Of a stretch of DNA of 22,899 bases, positions 1 through 10,077 are shown in pieces (positions within the stretch are counted from its first letter, which is position 1; each line of letters starts with the position of its first letter). Made by a program: the position numbers and the translations under genes. The notes under the pieces are model-generated. The model ran no database searches and had not been told where the DNA came from. It saw only the letters and a program-made list of their open reading frames with translations. Origin of the DNA: Pelargonium cotyledonis (taxonomy: Eukaryota > Streptophyta > Magnoliopsida > Geraniales > Geraniaceae). The stretch spans positions 1 through 22,899 of the forward strand of contig JAYMTA010000934.1 in NCBI GenBank assembly GCA_036897625.1, written 5' to 3'.

Positions 1-45
1 GCCGCTGCACCCGGATTTTCTTACGGAACCCACCCGTCCTCATCT

Positions 46-1062
46 TTAATCTTTGCGGATTTGGACCGCCAAACCTGCACCATGGTCATTTTTTGGCTCG
101 TCTTTTGGCCGACCATGTTCTTCCATCCCATCTTTTCTCTTTCTCTTGAAGACCGCCACCACCCTCATGTTCGTCTCCGCGGTTTCTTGGAGAGCAGGTG
201 AAGCTGTGATCTCGGCTTCCTCCTCCACTAGGTCCCAGACTTGATCCGCTCCCAACCTAATCCATTGAGCACTATGTAAGTCCTCCTCCCCTTAGGTGCA
301 ATTAAAAATGCCCCATATGCTCTATCACTATTAGATCCACCATCATCCTTCGCTTGAGCGCAATTACCTTCAACGTGGCTTAGACGCCCACAATAGTAGC
401 AAAAAGTATGAACTTTTTCATATTGGAAATATATAATGTGGCTACCCGATTGAGCCACCTCTATCCTAGTTTTTTTTCGTAATGGATTTCAAACATCAAA
501 TCAAACCCAAATACGTGCATATGAATTTCATCATTCCTTGAAGTTATGTGGATCAGATTCCACATACAAACCCATCATGTTCCCCAAATCGCGACATACC
601 TTTTCCGTCATGTATCCTATCGGGATACCTAGAACCTCAACCCATATGTCCAACCAATTCAAATCCATGATATTGTCTCCCTCCCGAATCTGCTCCAACA
701 ATACTATCTTCCCGTTGTAAGTCCATGGACCGCGTTGTTCAACTCTTGCGACATCCTCATCGTCATAGAATTCGAAAAGAAACCATGTCTCCTTCCTCGG
801 GTTTAGAGTCGGATTCACCAACTCCTTTGTAGTGACTCTCTTTCTCGGTCTCCAAAGCCAAGTCGTCATCTTCTGCGTATTGACAAAATTTAATGGTCTT
901 TCTGTCAAGAACCGTCTCATGAAGCTTATCACCCCACTCTCGGTATGCGACTCTACTACCTCTGTCCCGTGTCACGAAGCTTATGACCCCACTCTCGCCA
1001 TGCGACCCTACTACCTCTGTGCTGCCATATTTAAACACAACTTCCTCATCCTTCAACCTCAA
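46..1062 (-). pseudogene. Decayed LINE A ORF1: DUF4283 domain and zinc knuckle
   Basis: ORF1 of plant LINEs encodes an RNA-binding protein of the retroelement particle. Read on the minus strand, the DUF4283-like part covers about 932-531, with features such as FLTERPLNF, RGPWTYNGK and a conserved WVEVLGIPIGY stretch. A CX2CX4HX4C knuckle (CYYCGRLSHVEGNC) lies at 401-360, and a lysine/arginine-rich tail at about 255-46. The pieces sit in different frames. The break between 1062-763 and 932-531 is explained by a 55-bp tandem duplication, and a further break lies near 530-458 and another near 250. No in-frame ATG is visible just upstream of 1062. It is not a working gene. Confidence 0.75.
912..1021. 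repeat. 55-bp direct tandem duplication within LINE A ORF1
   Basis: Bases 912-966 and 967-1021 are two head-to-tail copies that share the core gaagcttat.accccactctcg..atgcgac, with several differences between them. Because 55 is not a multiple of three, the duplication shifts the minus-strand reading frame and accounts for the split of ORF1 there. The differences suggest it is not recent. Confidence 0.85.
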
Positions 1063-1530
1063 CCCGTGAACTCAACCCACCATTTCTTCAACCTTCGTCG
1101 CCGGACCAACCCTGATTCTCACGTTCAACTCCCCCCTCACCCGAGCACCACCGAGCCCTAGACCAACCCCAACACCTATCGCCCCTCCCGCACACAGCCC
1201 CACAACCAACTGTTGACCAACAGACGCAAAACCCCAGCTCCTCCATTCTTGCCTCCTCCCTTCATGTTCACCTTATCTCTTTGCATAGCTCTTTTAAACC
1301 CAAATCTACCACAAATCTTCTCCACTACTCTTTTTTATCCATATCTCTATCTCAAGCAACCCTACATCTCCTTATATTTACCTCTAGCCGCCACCCCCTT
1401 CCCTACATAAACCTAAACGTTATCACAATGTAACTCAAGCACCGACCAACACCCAAATAAGAGACAAGCCACCAAAAAACTCCAAACCCTAGAAACCCTT
1501 GGAGTTTCAAAAGTTTATTATATAGAAAAA

Positions 1531-1770
1531 ATGATACATGTCCCAAAATTTGTACAAAATGACATTTATATAAACGATACATTACCAATCAAATATTATA
1601 TTGACGTGTACAATCTTAAAAATCGTGCGCTTCGCGCTATAAATCTATGGAAGGGTGGAGGTATTATATATGTATGTTGTGTTGTTATTTGTTAATGTAT
1701 ACGCCACGTAGATTGTCATATCATTTTGTACACACACAAAAAAAATTGTACAAAATATGGGACATATATG
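1531..1770. mobile_element. MITE-like element with about 25-bp inverted terminal repeats
   Basis: The left end (about 1534-1558, containing catgtccca and ttgtacaaaatga) matches the reverse complement of the right end (about 1769-1745, containing atgtcccat and ttgtacaa), at roughly 22 of 25 positions. The right arm carries a small extra duplication of the ttgtac block. The middle holds a short GC-rich palindrome (gtgcgcttcgcgct) near 1624-1637. It is about 240 bp long and has no coding capacity. I cannot fix the target-site duplication or assign a superfamily. Confidence 0.55.
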
Positions 1771-1832
1771 ACTCATTTGGTTGCAAAAAACATTTTTTAA
1801 TTGTTGTTTTCTATCTTCGTTTTCAATATTTT
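1771..1832. repeat. Left remnant of the older repeat that hosts LINE B
   Basis: This AT-rich stretch begins with tttggttgcaa (1775-1785). Once LINE B and one target-site copy are removed, it joins directly to 8984-9239, where related blocks (gtttagttgtaa, and its inverse at 9221-9230) recur. It probably belongs to the same old AT-rich element. Confidence 0.4.
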
Positions 1833-1850
1833 GTTTTGTGTAGAAAACTT
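1833..1850. repeat. Target-site duplication of LINE B, 3'-side copy
   Basis: gttttgtgtagaaaactt at 1833-1850 matches gttttgtatagaaaactt at 8966-8983 in 17 of 18 positions. The copy next to the LINE 3' end runs into a short T run on the plus strand, the complement of the LINE A-tail, as expected for target-primed reverse transcription. Confidence 0.9.
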
Positions 1851-1875
1851 TTTTGATAGAAAATGGAAATATATA

Positions 1876-4800
1876 TTACGTAATAATATGGGACCAAGCC
1901 TTACAAAAACCACTTTTGCCTAATTGCGCTAGATTATGGGCTCCGGACACAACCCGTCGGGTAGCCCATTTACAAAAAACTTTCCTAAAGCTACTAATTA
2001 GCGACTTGGCTTCTTCTCCACTAGTCCAAGCATCAATTGAACTAAAATGGCGTCGAGAGATATCCCTGCATACATTAATTGAATCACAAAGGATGTTTAG
2101 CTTTTGGAGGTTGTACTGCTTGGCAAAATATAAAACTGAAACTATAGCATTAAGTTTTGCTTAGTATGGTGATAAAGTTGAGGTGGGTTTGCACAGTTTA
2201 GCCAAAACTATTCCATCTGCTTTGATCATCTCCCAACCTACTCCACTGGAATTGCTATTGAAAGAACCATCACAAGCGAAAATAATATCACTGTCATCCA
2301 GGTTTAATTATGATAAGTCCTCTATTCTTTTGTTCCTTGCACTGGACTGCAGAAATTGTTTTTCAGTTGCTCGGGATAGCATAGCTTTCCAAATTTGTTG
2401 GAAGTCAACCTTATCTATTTCTATTACATTCCTCCAATCTTGAGACTTACCTTAAAAAACAAAGGCGTTTCTCTGCTTCCAGATCTTAAATGCTAGACTA
2501 CATCCTTTAGCCAAGGGGATCCAAGATTGAACTTCACTTCTGCCCTTCTTTGGCATTAGCTCTTCAATGAGCTTCCCATATGACCAGTTTATTCCTTAGG
2601 CAACGACTAGAGGCAAACCAGATTTTGTCTCTATCCTTGTACTTGAACAAAATGTGGTCCACCGACTCATCCTCTTGGTTGCATCTATTGTAGATTCCTG
2701 AGGAGCTCATACCTCTTTGGAAGAAGTTCTCAGAAATAGGGATATCATTCCAAGTACATTTCCAAATGAATACTTTTAATTTTTTAGGAATTGGAGCAGA
2801 CCAGAAAAGTTTCCATTGAAAATTGGCTTGAGGAAGATTGGGGGTGATAGTACATGTTGATTGATGAGCATATTCACTTTTAACTGAGAAATCCCCATTT
2901 TCCAGGCCTAGCCAAAGAATATTATCTTTAGAATTTTCCCATTATGGAATTTTGATCTTAAAGATCTCATCGGCCACTGGAGGAGGAAAAGATGAGTTAA
3001 TTTTCTCCAAGTCCCAGTTTCGTTCCTGTTGATTTATGAGGTCGCTCATTGTTGTACCTTCCCTGAGGTGAGGGATGTTATTCCTGTTTAAGGCCTCTTC
3101 CTCAATCCAAACATCTTCAAAGACTTTAATGGTTGCTCGTTTCCAACCTTCCATTTGCTATTCTGTAATAACAGTTTTTTTCCTTCACAAAGGCTCCTCC
3201 AAATCCAAGAAAGATTAGTTGATCGCTTGCTTCTCCAAATGTTCCCTTCTTTACAATATTTAGCTGTAAGAATTTTGTATACCAGACTCTGAGGGTTTTT
3301 AGAGATCCTTTAGAATTGGCTGACCAATATGCTGACAGTGAAACTCTCCATATCATTGATTCCCACTCCTCCCATCCCTTTCAAAAGATTAAGAATTTTT
3401 TGAGAGATCCAACTGATGCCTCTCTGAAAATTGGTTTTCCCCCAACAAAACCTGGCCATAGCTGCTGACCACCATATCGTCAAATACTTTGGAAGCTTAT
3501 AAAGGTTCATTAAATAAAAGGGAAGAGAAGAAAGGGTAGACTTTATAAGGACAAGCCTTCCAGCTTGGTTTAGAAGATTAAGTTTCCATAAGGCTAAAGC
3601 CCCTTCTATCTTTTCCTTGAAGTAAGCAGAAATTTATTTCCTCGTCACTGTCCTAAGGAAAGGGGTTCCTAAGTATTTCCCAGGTCTGGAGACGAGGGGC
3701 ATTGGGAGGATACCTCTAAGTATCTTTGAGAATCTCCTTGAGGTGTTAGGGCTAAAATACCGTTCCAATTTTTGCAGATTCCTGCTTTGGCCTGAAGCTA
3801 GCTCATACTCTTTAAGGCGCTCTACTGCCGACAGAGATGGTTTTAGAAAGATGAAGAGGTCATCTGCAAACAATAAGTGGTTAATGGAGGGACCTTCTCT
3901 GGCCACTTGGATGCCTTGGATTTCTTTTTTGTCTGATTCAACTTCTAGGCATCTTGATAGGGATTCAACACAAAGAAGGAAAAGATAGGGGGATAAAGGG
4001 TCTCTTTGTCGCAATCCTTTGTTGGGTCTAAACCAATCTGATCTAATTCCATTGATGTTGATGCTGTAGGAAACGGATGAGATACACTAGTTTACAAGAT
4101 TAATCCATTTTTGGGGAAATCCTTGGGCTCTCATAATTTCCAAAAGAAAATCCCAGGTTACTCTATCGTAAGCCTTGCTAACATCCATCTTTAAGGCTGC
4201 TTTGAGAGATTTCCCTTTGGTTGTCCTCTTGATGTTGTGTAAGATCTCATTAGCTATTATTATATTGTCCTGGATGCGCCTCCCAGGGACAAACCCATTC
4301 TAAAAAGGGGAGATAAGGGTCTCAATGATTCCTTTTAAGCGCCCAACCATGGTTTTCGATACTATTTTTTGTAGGACATTGCAGAGACTTATTAGTCTGA
4401 AGTCCTGATGAGAGGCTGGATTTTTAACTTTGGGAATTAACACAATCAAGGTCTTACTGATCAGTTTGATTGTTCCTCCATTGTTAAGGATATTGAGAGC
4501 GACAGCTATGATTTGATCCCCTATCACATCCCAGAATCTTTGATAGAAGCTTGCAGGGAAGCCATCAGGTCCTGGTGCTTTATTACTTCCAAGGTCGAAG
4601 GTTGCCTTCTTGATTTCCTTAGCTGAGAAGGGGGCAGAAAGATAAAGAACCTGCTCTTGATTCAGTTTCTTGGAAATGGAGCTGGTAAGCATCTGGATAG
4701 CAAAGGTTCTCTTGGATGAGTTTTCCACATCATTGGTGAAGAGGCGTTTGAAGTATGAGACAAAGGTTCCCTGAATTGTTGATTGATCTAAAGTCCATTG

Positions 4801-5939
4801 TTCATGTTCATCTTTAATTGCATTGATTTTATTACTTGCGGCTCTTTTGGTTGCCATCCCATGAAAGAATTTGGTGTTTCTGTCACCTTGTTGGAGGAAT
4901 TTAACTTTAGCTCTCTGTTTCCACATTTCCTCCTCTCCTCCTCTATGTCGAGAACCCCTTCCAACTCTTTTTGAAGGTTGAGAAGAGTATCAATATCTTC
5001 TTCTGAGTTCTTTTCTTCTTGGATATTAATCTGGCTTCGTTGTATTTCCTTCATGAGGAAATTATTCTTCTCAATGATGTTCCCAAAGGTATGGGATTTC
5101 CAAAAAGAGAGGTTACGAGCTGTTGCTCCGAGGTTACTAAGGATCAAAGCTAAAGGGTCTTCAATACAACTTGGGTGAAGGGACCACATGTTTTCAAACA
5201 TAAAAAATTTCATGGGTTTGGGTTTCGGATTTAGATCAAGAATTAAAGAAGCATGGTTCAAAACTGCTATAGGTCCCGAAAGAAGTTTAACATGCGGGAA
5301 TAGGGAAAACCATTCTAAATTTCCAAACCCTCTGTCCAGAACTTCAAAAACTTCTTCTCATTTAGATCTTTTATTGAACCAAAAGAATTTAGGGTCTTCT
5401 CCTTTGATCTCCATCAGCTGGTTGTCTTGAATGAACTTTTATAGAAGATTAGCTCCTGGCATTACAAGAGCCCTTTTCCCAGATTTATCCCCATTCTGAA
5501 AAACTTGGTTGAAGTCTCCTAATAAGCAAATATGGTCATGGATTGGAAGAATGCTCTCCTGAATCTCATTCCATATTCTCCCTCTACATGAGATATTAGG
5601 ATGACCATAGATACCTCCAAAAAACTAGCTTTCTCCTTTGGCATTCACCAGCTTCACTAAGATCATATGATTGGAGATTGAGATATTGGAGATTGACATG
5701 GGGAAGATAGATACGTTTGTTCTTGCACCCATCCAGATGCCCCCACTGGCCCCTTGACTATCCATACCCTACTCTCATTGAAACCCCATATTGGAGAACT
5801 TGATGGAGATTTCCTTTAGACTAAGCTTGGTTTCACATAGAAACACTAGATCTGGATTGAATTTTCTCACTAGGTTTTTTAGATGATGAACATGCAGAAG
5901 CGGACCCAATCCTGCACAGTTCCAACTAAGGATTATTAT
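1876..5939 (-). pseudogene. LINE B ORF2 remnant: endonuclease, reverse transcriptase, zf-RVT, RNase H
   Basis: ORF2 supplies nicking and copying activities for retrotransposition. From its 5' end: ILSWNCAGLG (about 5935-5905), the opening of the apurinic-type endonuclease; LLGDFN near 5508-5525; a linker with WKQRAKVKFLQQGDRNTKFF near 4926; reverse transcriptase with KAPGPDGFPASFY, RQRDPLSPYLF near 4010 and the catalytic FADD at 3870-3859; a zf-RVT-like region near 2715-2600 (RCNQEDESVDHILFKY); and an RNase H-like domain with CDGSF at 2274-2260 and VSGAHNLAQLG near 1945. The reading ends at TAA (1878-1876). It is interrupted several times, for example by an in-frame stop just after ETLISPF near 4300 and by frame changes near 4850 and 2160. 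What would be the start codon now reads ATA. Confidence 0.9.
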
Positions 5940-8517
5940 GGGGACCTGGTGGGCTGTTGTGGGACAACCACACCAGAACCCTTCGCATTGTTAATGTGCA
6001 GATTAGAGATTTCTTCAGCAAACTCTAAAGAATTGTAGAAAAGTTTCAACCTAATGGCTTCCACTTCAGTTTTATCACCATATTTAAGGAAATGAATTTC
6101 AGAATTTAAATCAAATGTAGAAATTTGTACCTCAGAGCCATCATCATGGTCGCTTTCCATTTTTTTCTTCCTTTTGCTCCTATCATACCCCTCTGGTTCT
6201 CAAGCAGCTCGCTTTCTTTGCCCACAGAAGACTTGATCTACAGAAGTTTCCCAGCAGGTCCATGTTGGGAGGGAAGGAGTGGACTCAACCTTGTAAGAAG
6301 CCTTCTTCAACACTTCCCATCTGATTTCCCTCTCAATGTACTCATTGAACTCTTGCATCTGGTCTTCATTGCCTCCTTCCATGCAATTTCTCTCATAGAC
6401 GAAGACGCCCCCTCCACCAGCACCAATCCATTGCTCCTGAGCCTTAGTAAGCATCTCTTGGTTTCCTTGGGAGCAGCTTTGAACCCCTTTGCTCGAAGGG
6501 GGCCCTTGTGATTTAGATCAATAGAAAAGAGACCTGTAAATTAGGTTTTAGATGAATCTTCATAGAAACCAGGGAAAGGGGATTGGGGATTTGGGGCCTC
6601 CTAGAACTGGATTTCAGCAGAGGATGAGTCACTGCTTGACGAGAGGACAATGATTGGCCTCTTCTAACTGTTTCCACCATTCTGCTTTTACTTGACCGCA
6701 TCCTCTTTACTGGAGAGTTGCTCGATTCTGCCCTCACCCATAGAGATGAGGCCATTTTGGTCTTCTAAGATTTGGGAGACCCTTAGAAAAGAAGGAGGGA
6801 AGATCGATATCCCAAAGGCTGCCCCCAATCTGGAGGAATGAGAGCTTGAATTGGCCGAGCTCGACATGATCCGGTCTGGTCTCCAACCCGGGTGAATCGC
6901 TTCCTCTGAGCTTTCACTAAACTTCATTGAAAGTAGGACTTGGGGCGACCCACTCTGGAAATAGGCTTGGTGAAGAGAATGGAGGAAATTATCAATGGCA
7001 CTAGGCCCAGAGTGGATGCCCAACTCAAGGACAAGAAGGAACTGGAGGCCCAACTCTAGGTTGACCTCTCTTGGGTTTGACAATCCGTCTTTATGATGGG
7101 AAGGGGGACAGCTAAAGAGAGGCACCGCCCTATCTAGAGCCAGGTCATCATGACTGGCCTGCTCAGCGGGAACTACAGCACCTGAAGAGGCGGCTTGGAG
7201 AGCCACTTGTACACCCCCTAGATTTGCATGGGGTATACTTGTCACCAACTCAGCTTCAAACATGCATGCATCATCATCTTTGGTTCTTGCTCTCTTTTAC
7301 ATGTGAGATCACGCTCCACCCTCTAATCACTGTGAGGAGCTCTGGCACGGATAGGATGGGGAAGAAAATCATCTTCAACAATTATCGGGCCTTGACCCAT
7401 AACTGAATCAATATCTGGATCTGATCCAGCCTCTGCCATAACTACTTCATTATTCACAACTGGGAGAGGAGGCAAAACAACACCACTGAAACCTATTTCT
7501 TTGACCCGATCCACTTTGTCATAGCCCAAGAAATGGATTGAGTGAGATCCACCTGACCCGCCAGATGCCTCAGGTCCTAATCCTCCTACTGCAAGCCCAG
7601 GACCCGAATTCGTTGCATGGCCCAGAGCCTGACTGAAGCTGTTGCTACTGGCTTCCAATACTGAAGAGCCTTCATAGGAGTTGGACGACATGTGAAAATT
7701 ATAGACTCATCTTTCTCTAATAGGAACAATAAGGGTAGAGTTTCTGAATCTTTTTGTATTGAGAAAGGCTCTAAGCTCCATAGAGAACATACAAACTGAA
7801 GGCTCGAAAATAACACTTGAATGGATACTCTGAGCTATAGCATAGCTCATCCTTTTAGCCAACTTCTACTCAGCCACATGGATTGGAACTTTGCAAGCTG
7901 GCATGGAATGGCCAACGTGGTCACACTTGAGACAAATCTTGAAAACCCTCTCGTATCGAAATTGAATCCATATACGACCCCTATTGTCCAATTTGAAGTA
8001 ACATCCTGGAATAAGAGACTCATCAAAGTTAATCCAGACTTTGATCCTCTAATAGAACCATCTTCCATCTCGGTCGTTGGAGCGGTCCATGTCTAGAAAT
8101 GAGCCATCCAGATTTCTCACGTGTGCGGCGAAATCTGGATGGGCATAGGCAAAGGGAATCCCATGAAGTTGGATCCATATTTGGGACATGGGGCCCCAAT
8201 GTTTGTTGGGGAGGTATAATGGTTAAGACTTCCAACTACCAAAACTGCCCCTACAATATTTCATGGCCCTCTATTGAGCACAATAGAGGCATCCCTTTGG
8301 TTGGAAAAGATCATCAAATACTTCCTCTCTTCGATGTTCTGGACTTGGAGATTTCCAGAGATGATCCATAATCCTTGCAACAAAGAGCTTAGCAGCTCTT
8401 GTTCACTAGTATAGCGATTAGGGAACACTGCAGATTGGTTGAGTTACAGCTAGAGATGATCGGGGGGCAAGAGACTTTTACTCTTTGTTTGGCTACAAAA
8501 GGAATGGAGTGATCCAT
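5936..8517 (-). pseudogene. LINE B ORF1 remnant: DUF4283-like and CCHC zinc knuckle
   Basis: The likely start is ATG at 8517-8515 (MDHSIPFVAKQ). A DUF4283-like region follows (about 8430-8080) with NQRDASIVLNRGP and IWIQLHGIPFAYAHP in different frames, then a knuckle CLKCDHVGHSMPAC (CX2CX4HX4C) at 7934-7893. The long C-terminal part (7690-5936) is rich in serine, glycine and acidic residues and is low in recognisable domains, as usual for plant LINE ORF1. Coding is split over several frames with internal stops, so this is a pseudogene. The final stop TAA (5938-5936) overlaps the start of ORF2. Confidence 0.8.
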
Positions 8518-8965
8518 TTTTTTTTTCATGTGATCCAAGGAAGTAGAAGAGGGAACTGGAAAGAAAGAGGACAGGAACTTGATAGGGTTAAAATGTAGGA
8601 GATTATGACTTCTTAATGGAAAGGAATGGAATGATTACTGGGTCTAGGAATGAAGGAAGACAAGATTGGGAACTTGAGCTAATTAGGGCAACCGAAACGG
8701 TGCCCTATCAGAGAGAGGAACTTGGGATAGAAGTTAAACCTACCAATAGGGTCTTAGAGTGATGAGACAACTATCCTACTGCATTAAGGAGTTGCTGATG
8801 ATTTATCTAGGGAAGGTAAGGGAAGATGAAACGACGGCGAAGAGATGAGGTGAGGTGACATGATGTGGGGAAGAAGAAGATTGATCACTGTTACATGCAA
8901 ACCAGGTACGCAACAGTGTTCATAATCTAACTCTCCACGATGAGAGCTCCTTGCGGAGAAAAAAA
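8518..8965 (-). other. 5' UTR of LINE B
   Basis: This is the non-coding part between the 5' target-site copy and the first ORF1 ATG, about 450 bp. In the sense (minus) direction it is pyrimidine-rich with runs such as cttcttcttcccc. It would contain the internal promoter used by LINEs, but I see no specific motif I can defend. Confidence 0.6.
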
Positions 8966-8983
8966 GTTTTGTATAGAAAACTT
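8966..8983. repeat. Target-site duplication of LINE B, 5'-side copy
   Basis: gttttgtatagaaaactt matches 1833-1850 in 17 of 18 positions. It abuts the 5' end of the LINE at 8965, which shows the insertion is not 5'-truncated at an unrelated site. Confidence 0.9.
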
Positions 8984-9239
8984 GGATAATTAAGAAAACT
9001 TGTTTAGTTGTAACATTTTTCTATTTTAATTTATTTTGAGTTTAAATTAAGACGGTGTAAAGGATAATTAATTTTAAATTGGTAAATAAAAATATTTATG
9101 CATAATAGATACCCGTGAAACGTAAAATTATAAAAATGAGAAGGAAAAATAAGTTTTCTATTTAAAAAAACAAAAAAAAATACAGTTTTAACTAATTTTG
9201 AAAATTGTTTTCTAGCTTCCTACAACTAAACAAATTTTC
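8984..9239. repeat. AT-rich repeat with 19-bp inverted repeat, split by LINE B
   Basis: gaaaacttgtttagttgta (8994-9012) and the reverse complement of tacaactaaacaaattttc (9221-9239) match at 18 of 19 positions, enclosing about 208 bp of very AT-rich non-coding DNA. With 1771-1850 it looks like one old MITE-like element into which LINE B inserted. No target-site duplication for the older element is clear. Confidence 0.45.
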
Positions 9240-9389
9240 TATTTTTTTTAAACAATGTTTTGAAAGTACGAAGGAATAAAGACGAGTATATAATAAAAAA
9301 AATCATATTTGTGCTATACAAATTTATATTCCCTATACTGTAAGAGGATTGACGCTTGTGTGTTTATTTAATGTGTTGTACATGTGTGC

Positions 9390-9650
9390 CTTAATTACAA
9401 ACTACAACCGGTTTGATTACAAATTCTTATTGGCATACGTTTTGATATGAAAATATAATAGTTACAAACATCACTAGTGTCATTACAAATAGTTATCAAC
9501 ACGAGTTTTTTTGTAAATTACTTACAAATTGTACTAGTGTGGGTACAAATATTACATTGATGCGCGTTTTTATATTTAATATATGTCATATACAAATTTT
9601 AATTACTCTGATTATAAGTATTTATTGTCACGTGTTGCACATATATACCA
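9390..9650. repeat. Degenerate tandem repeat, units of roughly 60-70 bp
   Basis: The block attacaaat recurs at about 9417, 9482 and 9544 (as gtacaaat), and a related one near 9394 (attacaaac). Each is followed by an acgttttg/acgagttttt/gcgcgttttt block and, in two units, by a cactagtgt/actagtgt block. Units are too diverged for exact borders. A perfect CACGTG lies at 9629-9634 within the last unit, about 445 bp upstream of the tetraspanin ATG; any regulatory role is speculation. Confidence 0.5.
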
Positions 9651-9659
9651 CATATACTA

Positions 9660-10077
9660 ACAACACATGAAACATATCTCCCCTATAATTTTGTTTGGCC
9701 GTATTCCCTTGCTTGTTTGGTTTGGTATGGTGGAACAAAAAGTGTAGGAAGGTTCAGGTGGAGCCACATGTTCTGGATGAGCTCAAATAAATGTGAGATT
9801 TGGAAATGCCAATAATGCCCTCACATTTTGTCTGATCAAAAGATTCTGTTTTTTTACTGTTTACTTTCCATCTAAGAAATGTCACTTTAGCAATCCTGGA
9901 AGCAGCAAAAACAGGCGTGCCAATATCATTTTTATTTTCAAATATCATAAAAACAATACGAAAAAACCCTCAATCTCCATTGCCGAAACCTCTCCAGATC
10001 CGTCTTCTCTCTCTGAATTCTGAATTAGGGTTAGGGTTTCACCTTTTTTGCTACTCGAACCACCACAGCAATCACAA
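9660..10077 (+). promoter_or_regulatory. Promoter and 5' UTR region of the tetraspanin gene, with telo-box
   Basis: This is non-coding sequence directly upstream of the ATG at 10078. The last 110 bp are C/T-rich (ctctccagatccgtcttctctctctg), typical of a plant 5' leader. At 10025-10039 lies ttagggttagggttt, a telo-box-type motif (complement of AAACCCTAA) often found near transcription starts of broadly expressed plant genes. I see no convincing TATA box, and the transcription start is not fixed. Confidence 0.5.

Larger units (their letters stand above)
1..1490 (-). mobile_element. LINE A: 5' part of an L1-type plant LINE, runs off the left edge
   Basis: The minus strand carries a DUF4283-like region followed by a CCHC knuckle, the layout of plant L1-type LINE ORF1. 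Upstream of it (about 1062-1490) is a stretch without a convincing gene that reads as the element's 5' UTR on the minus strand. ORF2 and the 3' end would lie left of base 1, so no target-site duplication can be tested, and the 5' limit near 1490 is only estimated from the change to AT-rich sequence. It is a different element from LINE B: the knuckle residues and surrounding ORF1 sequence are clearly unlike. A host gene with a DUF4283 domain is possible, but the frame breaks and the LINE next door make a dead retroelement more likely. Confidence 0.7.
1851..8965 (-). mobile_element. LINE B: full-length but dead L1-type LINE, about 7.1 kb
   Basis: This non-LTR retrotransposon lies on the minus strand, bounded exactly by the 18-bp duplication at 1833-1850 and 8966-8983. 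Reading from its 5' end it has a 5' UTR of about 450 bp (8965-8518), ORF1 (8517-5936), ORF2 (5939-1876), a very short 3' UTR of about 25 bp and an A-tail of only four to six bases. ORF2 shows endonuclease, reverse transcriptase, zf-RVT and RNase H regions in the order of plant L1-clade LINEs. Both ORFs contain frame breaks and stops, so it cannot move by itself. One mismatch in the duplication, but many coding breaks, suggests an insertion of intermediate age. There are no LTRs. Confidence 0.93.

Noticed and set aside
53-1410. Plus-strand frames over LINE A
   Set aside because: They are opposite to the DUF4283/CCHC coding strand and have low-complexity or unrecognisable translations.
7821-8371. 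Plus-strand open frames across LINE B ORF1
   Set aside because: The minus strand carries the zinc knuckle and DUF4283-like sequence; the plus-strand frames are shadows.
1851-8965. LTR retrotransposon, because of the zinc knuckle and RNase H
   Set aside because: No LTRs, protease or integrase; the apurinic-type endonuclease, FADD reverse transcriptase and variable-length target duplication define a LINE.
9390-9650. CRISPR-like array
   Set aside because: Units are degenerate, there are no constant repeats with unique spacers, and the context is a plant genome.
10048-10077. Earlier start for the tetraspanin, ten codons upstream
   Set aside because: The extra codons begin with a non-ATG codon, and [12 protein letters not shown] matches the family N-terminus.
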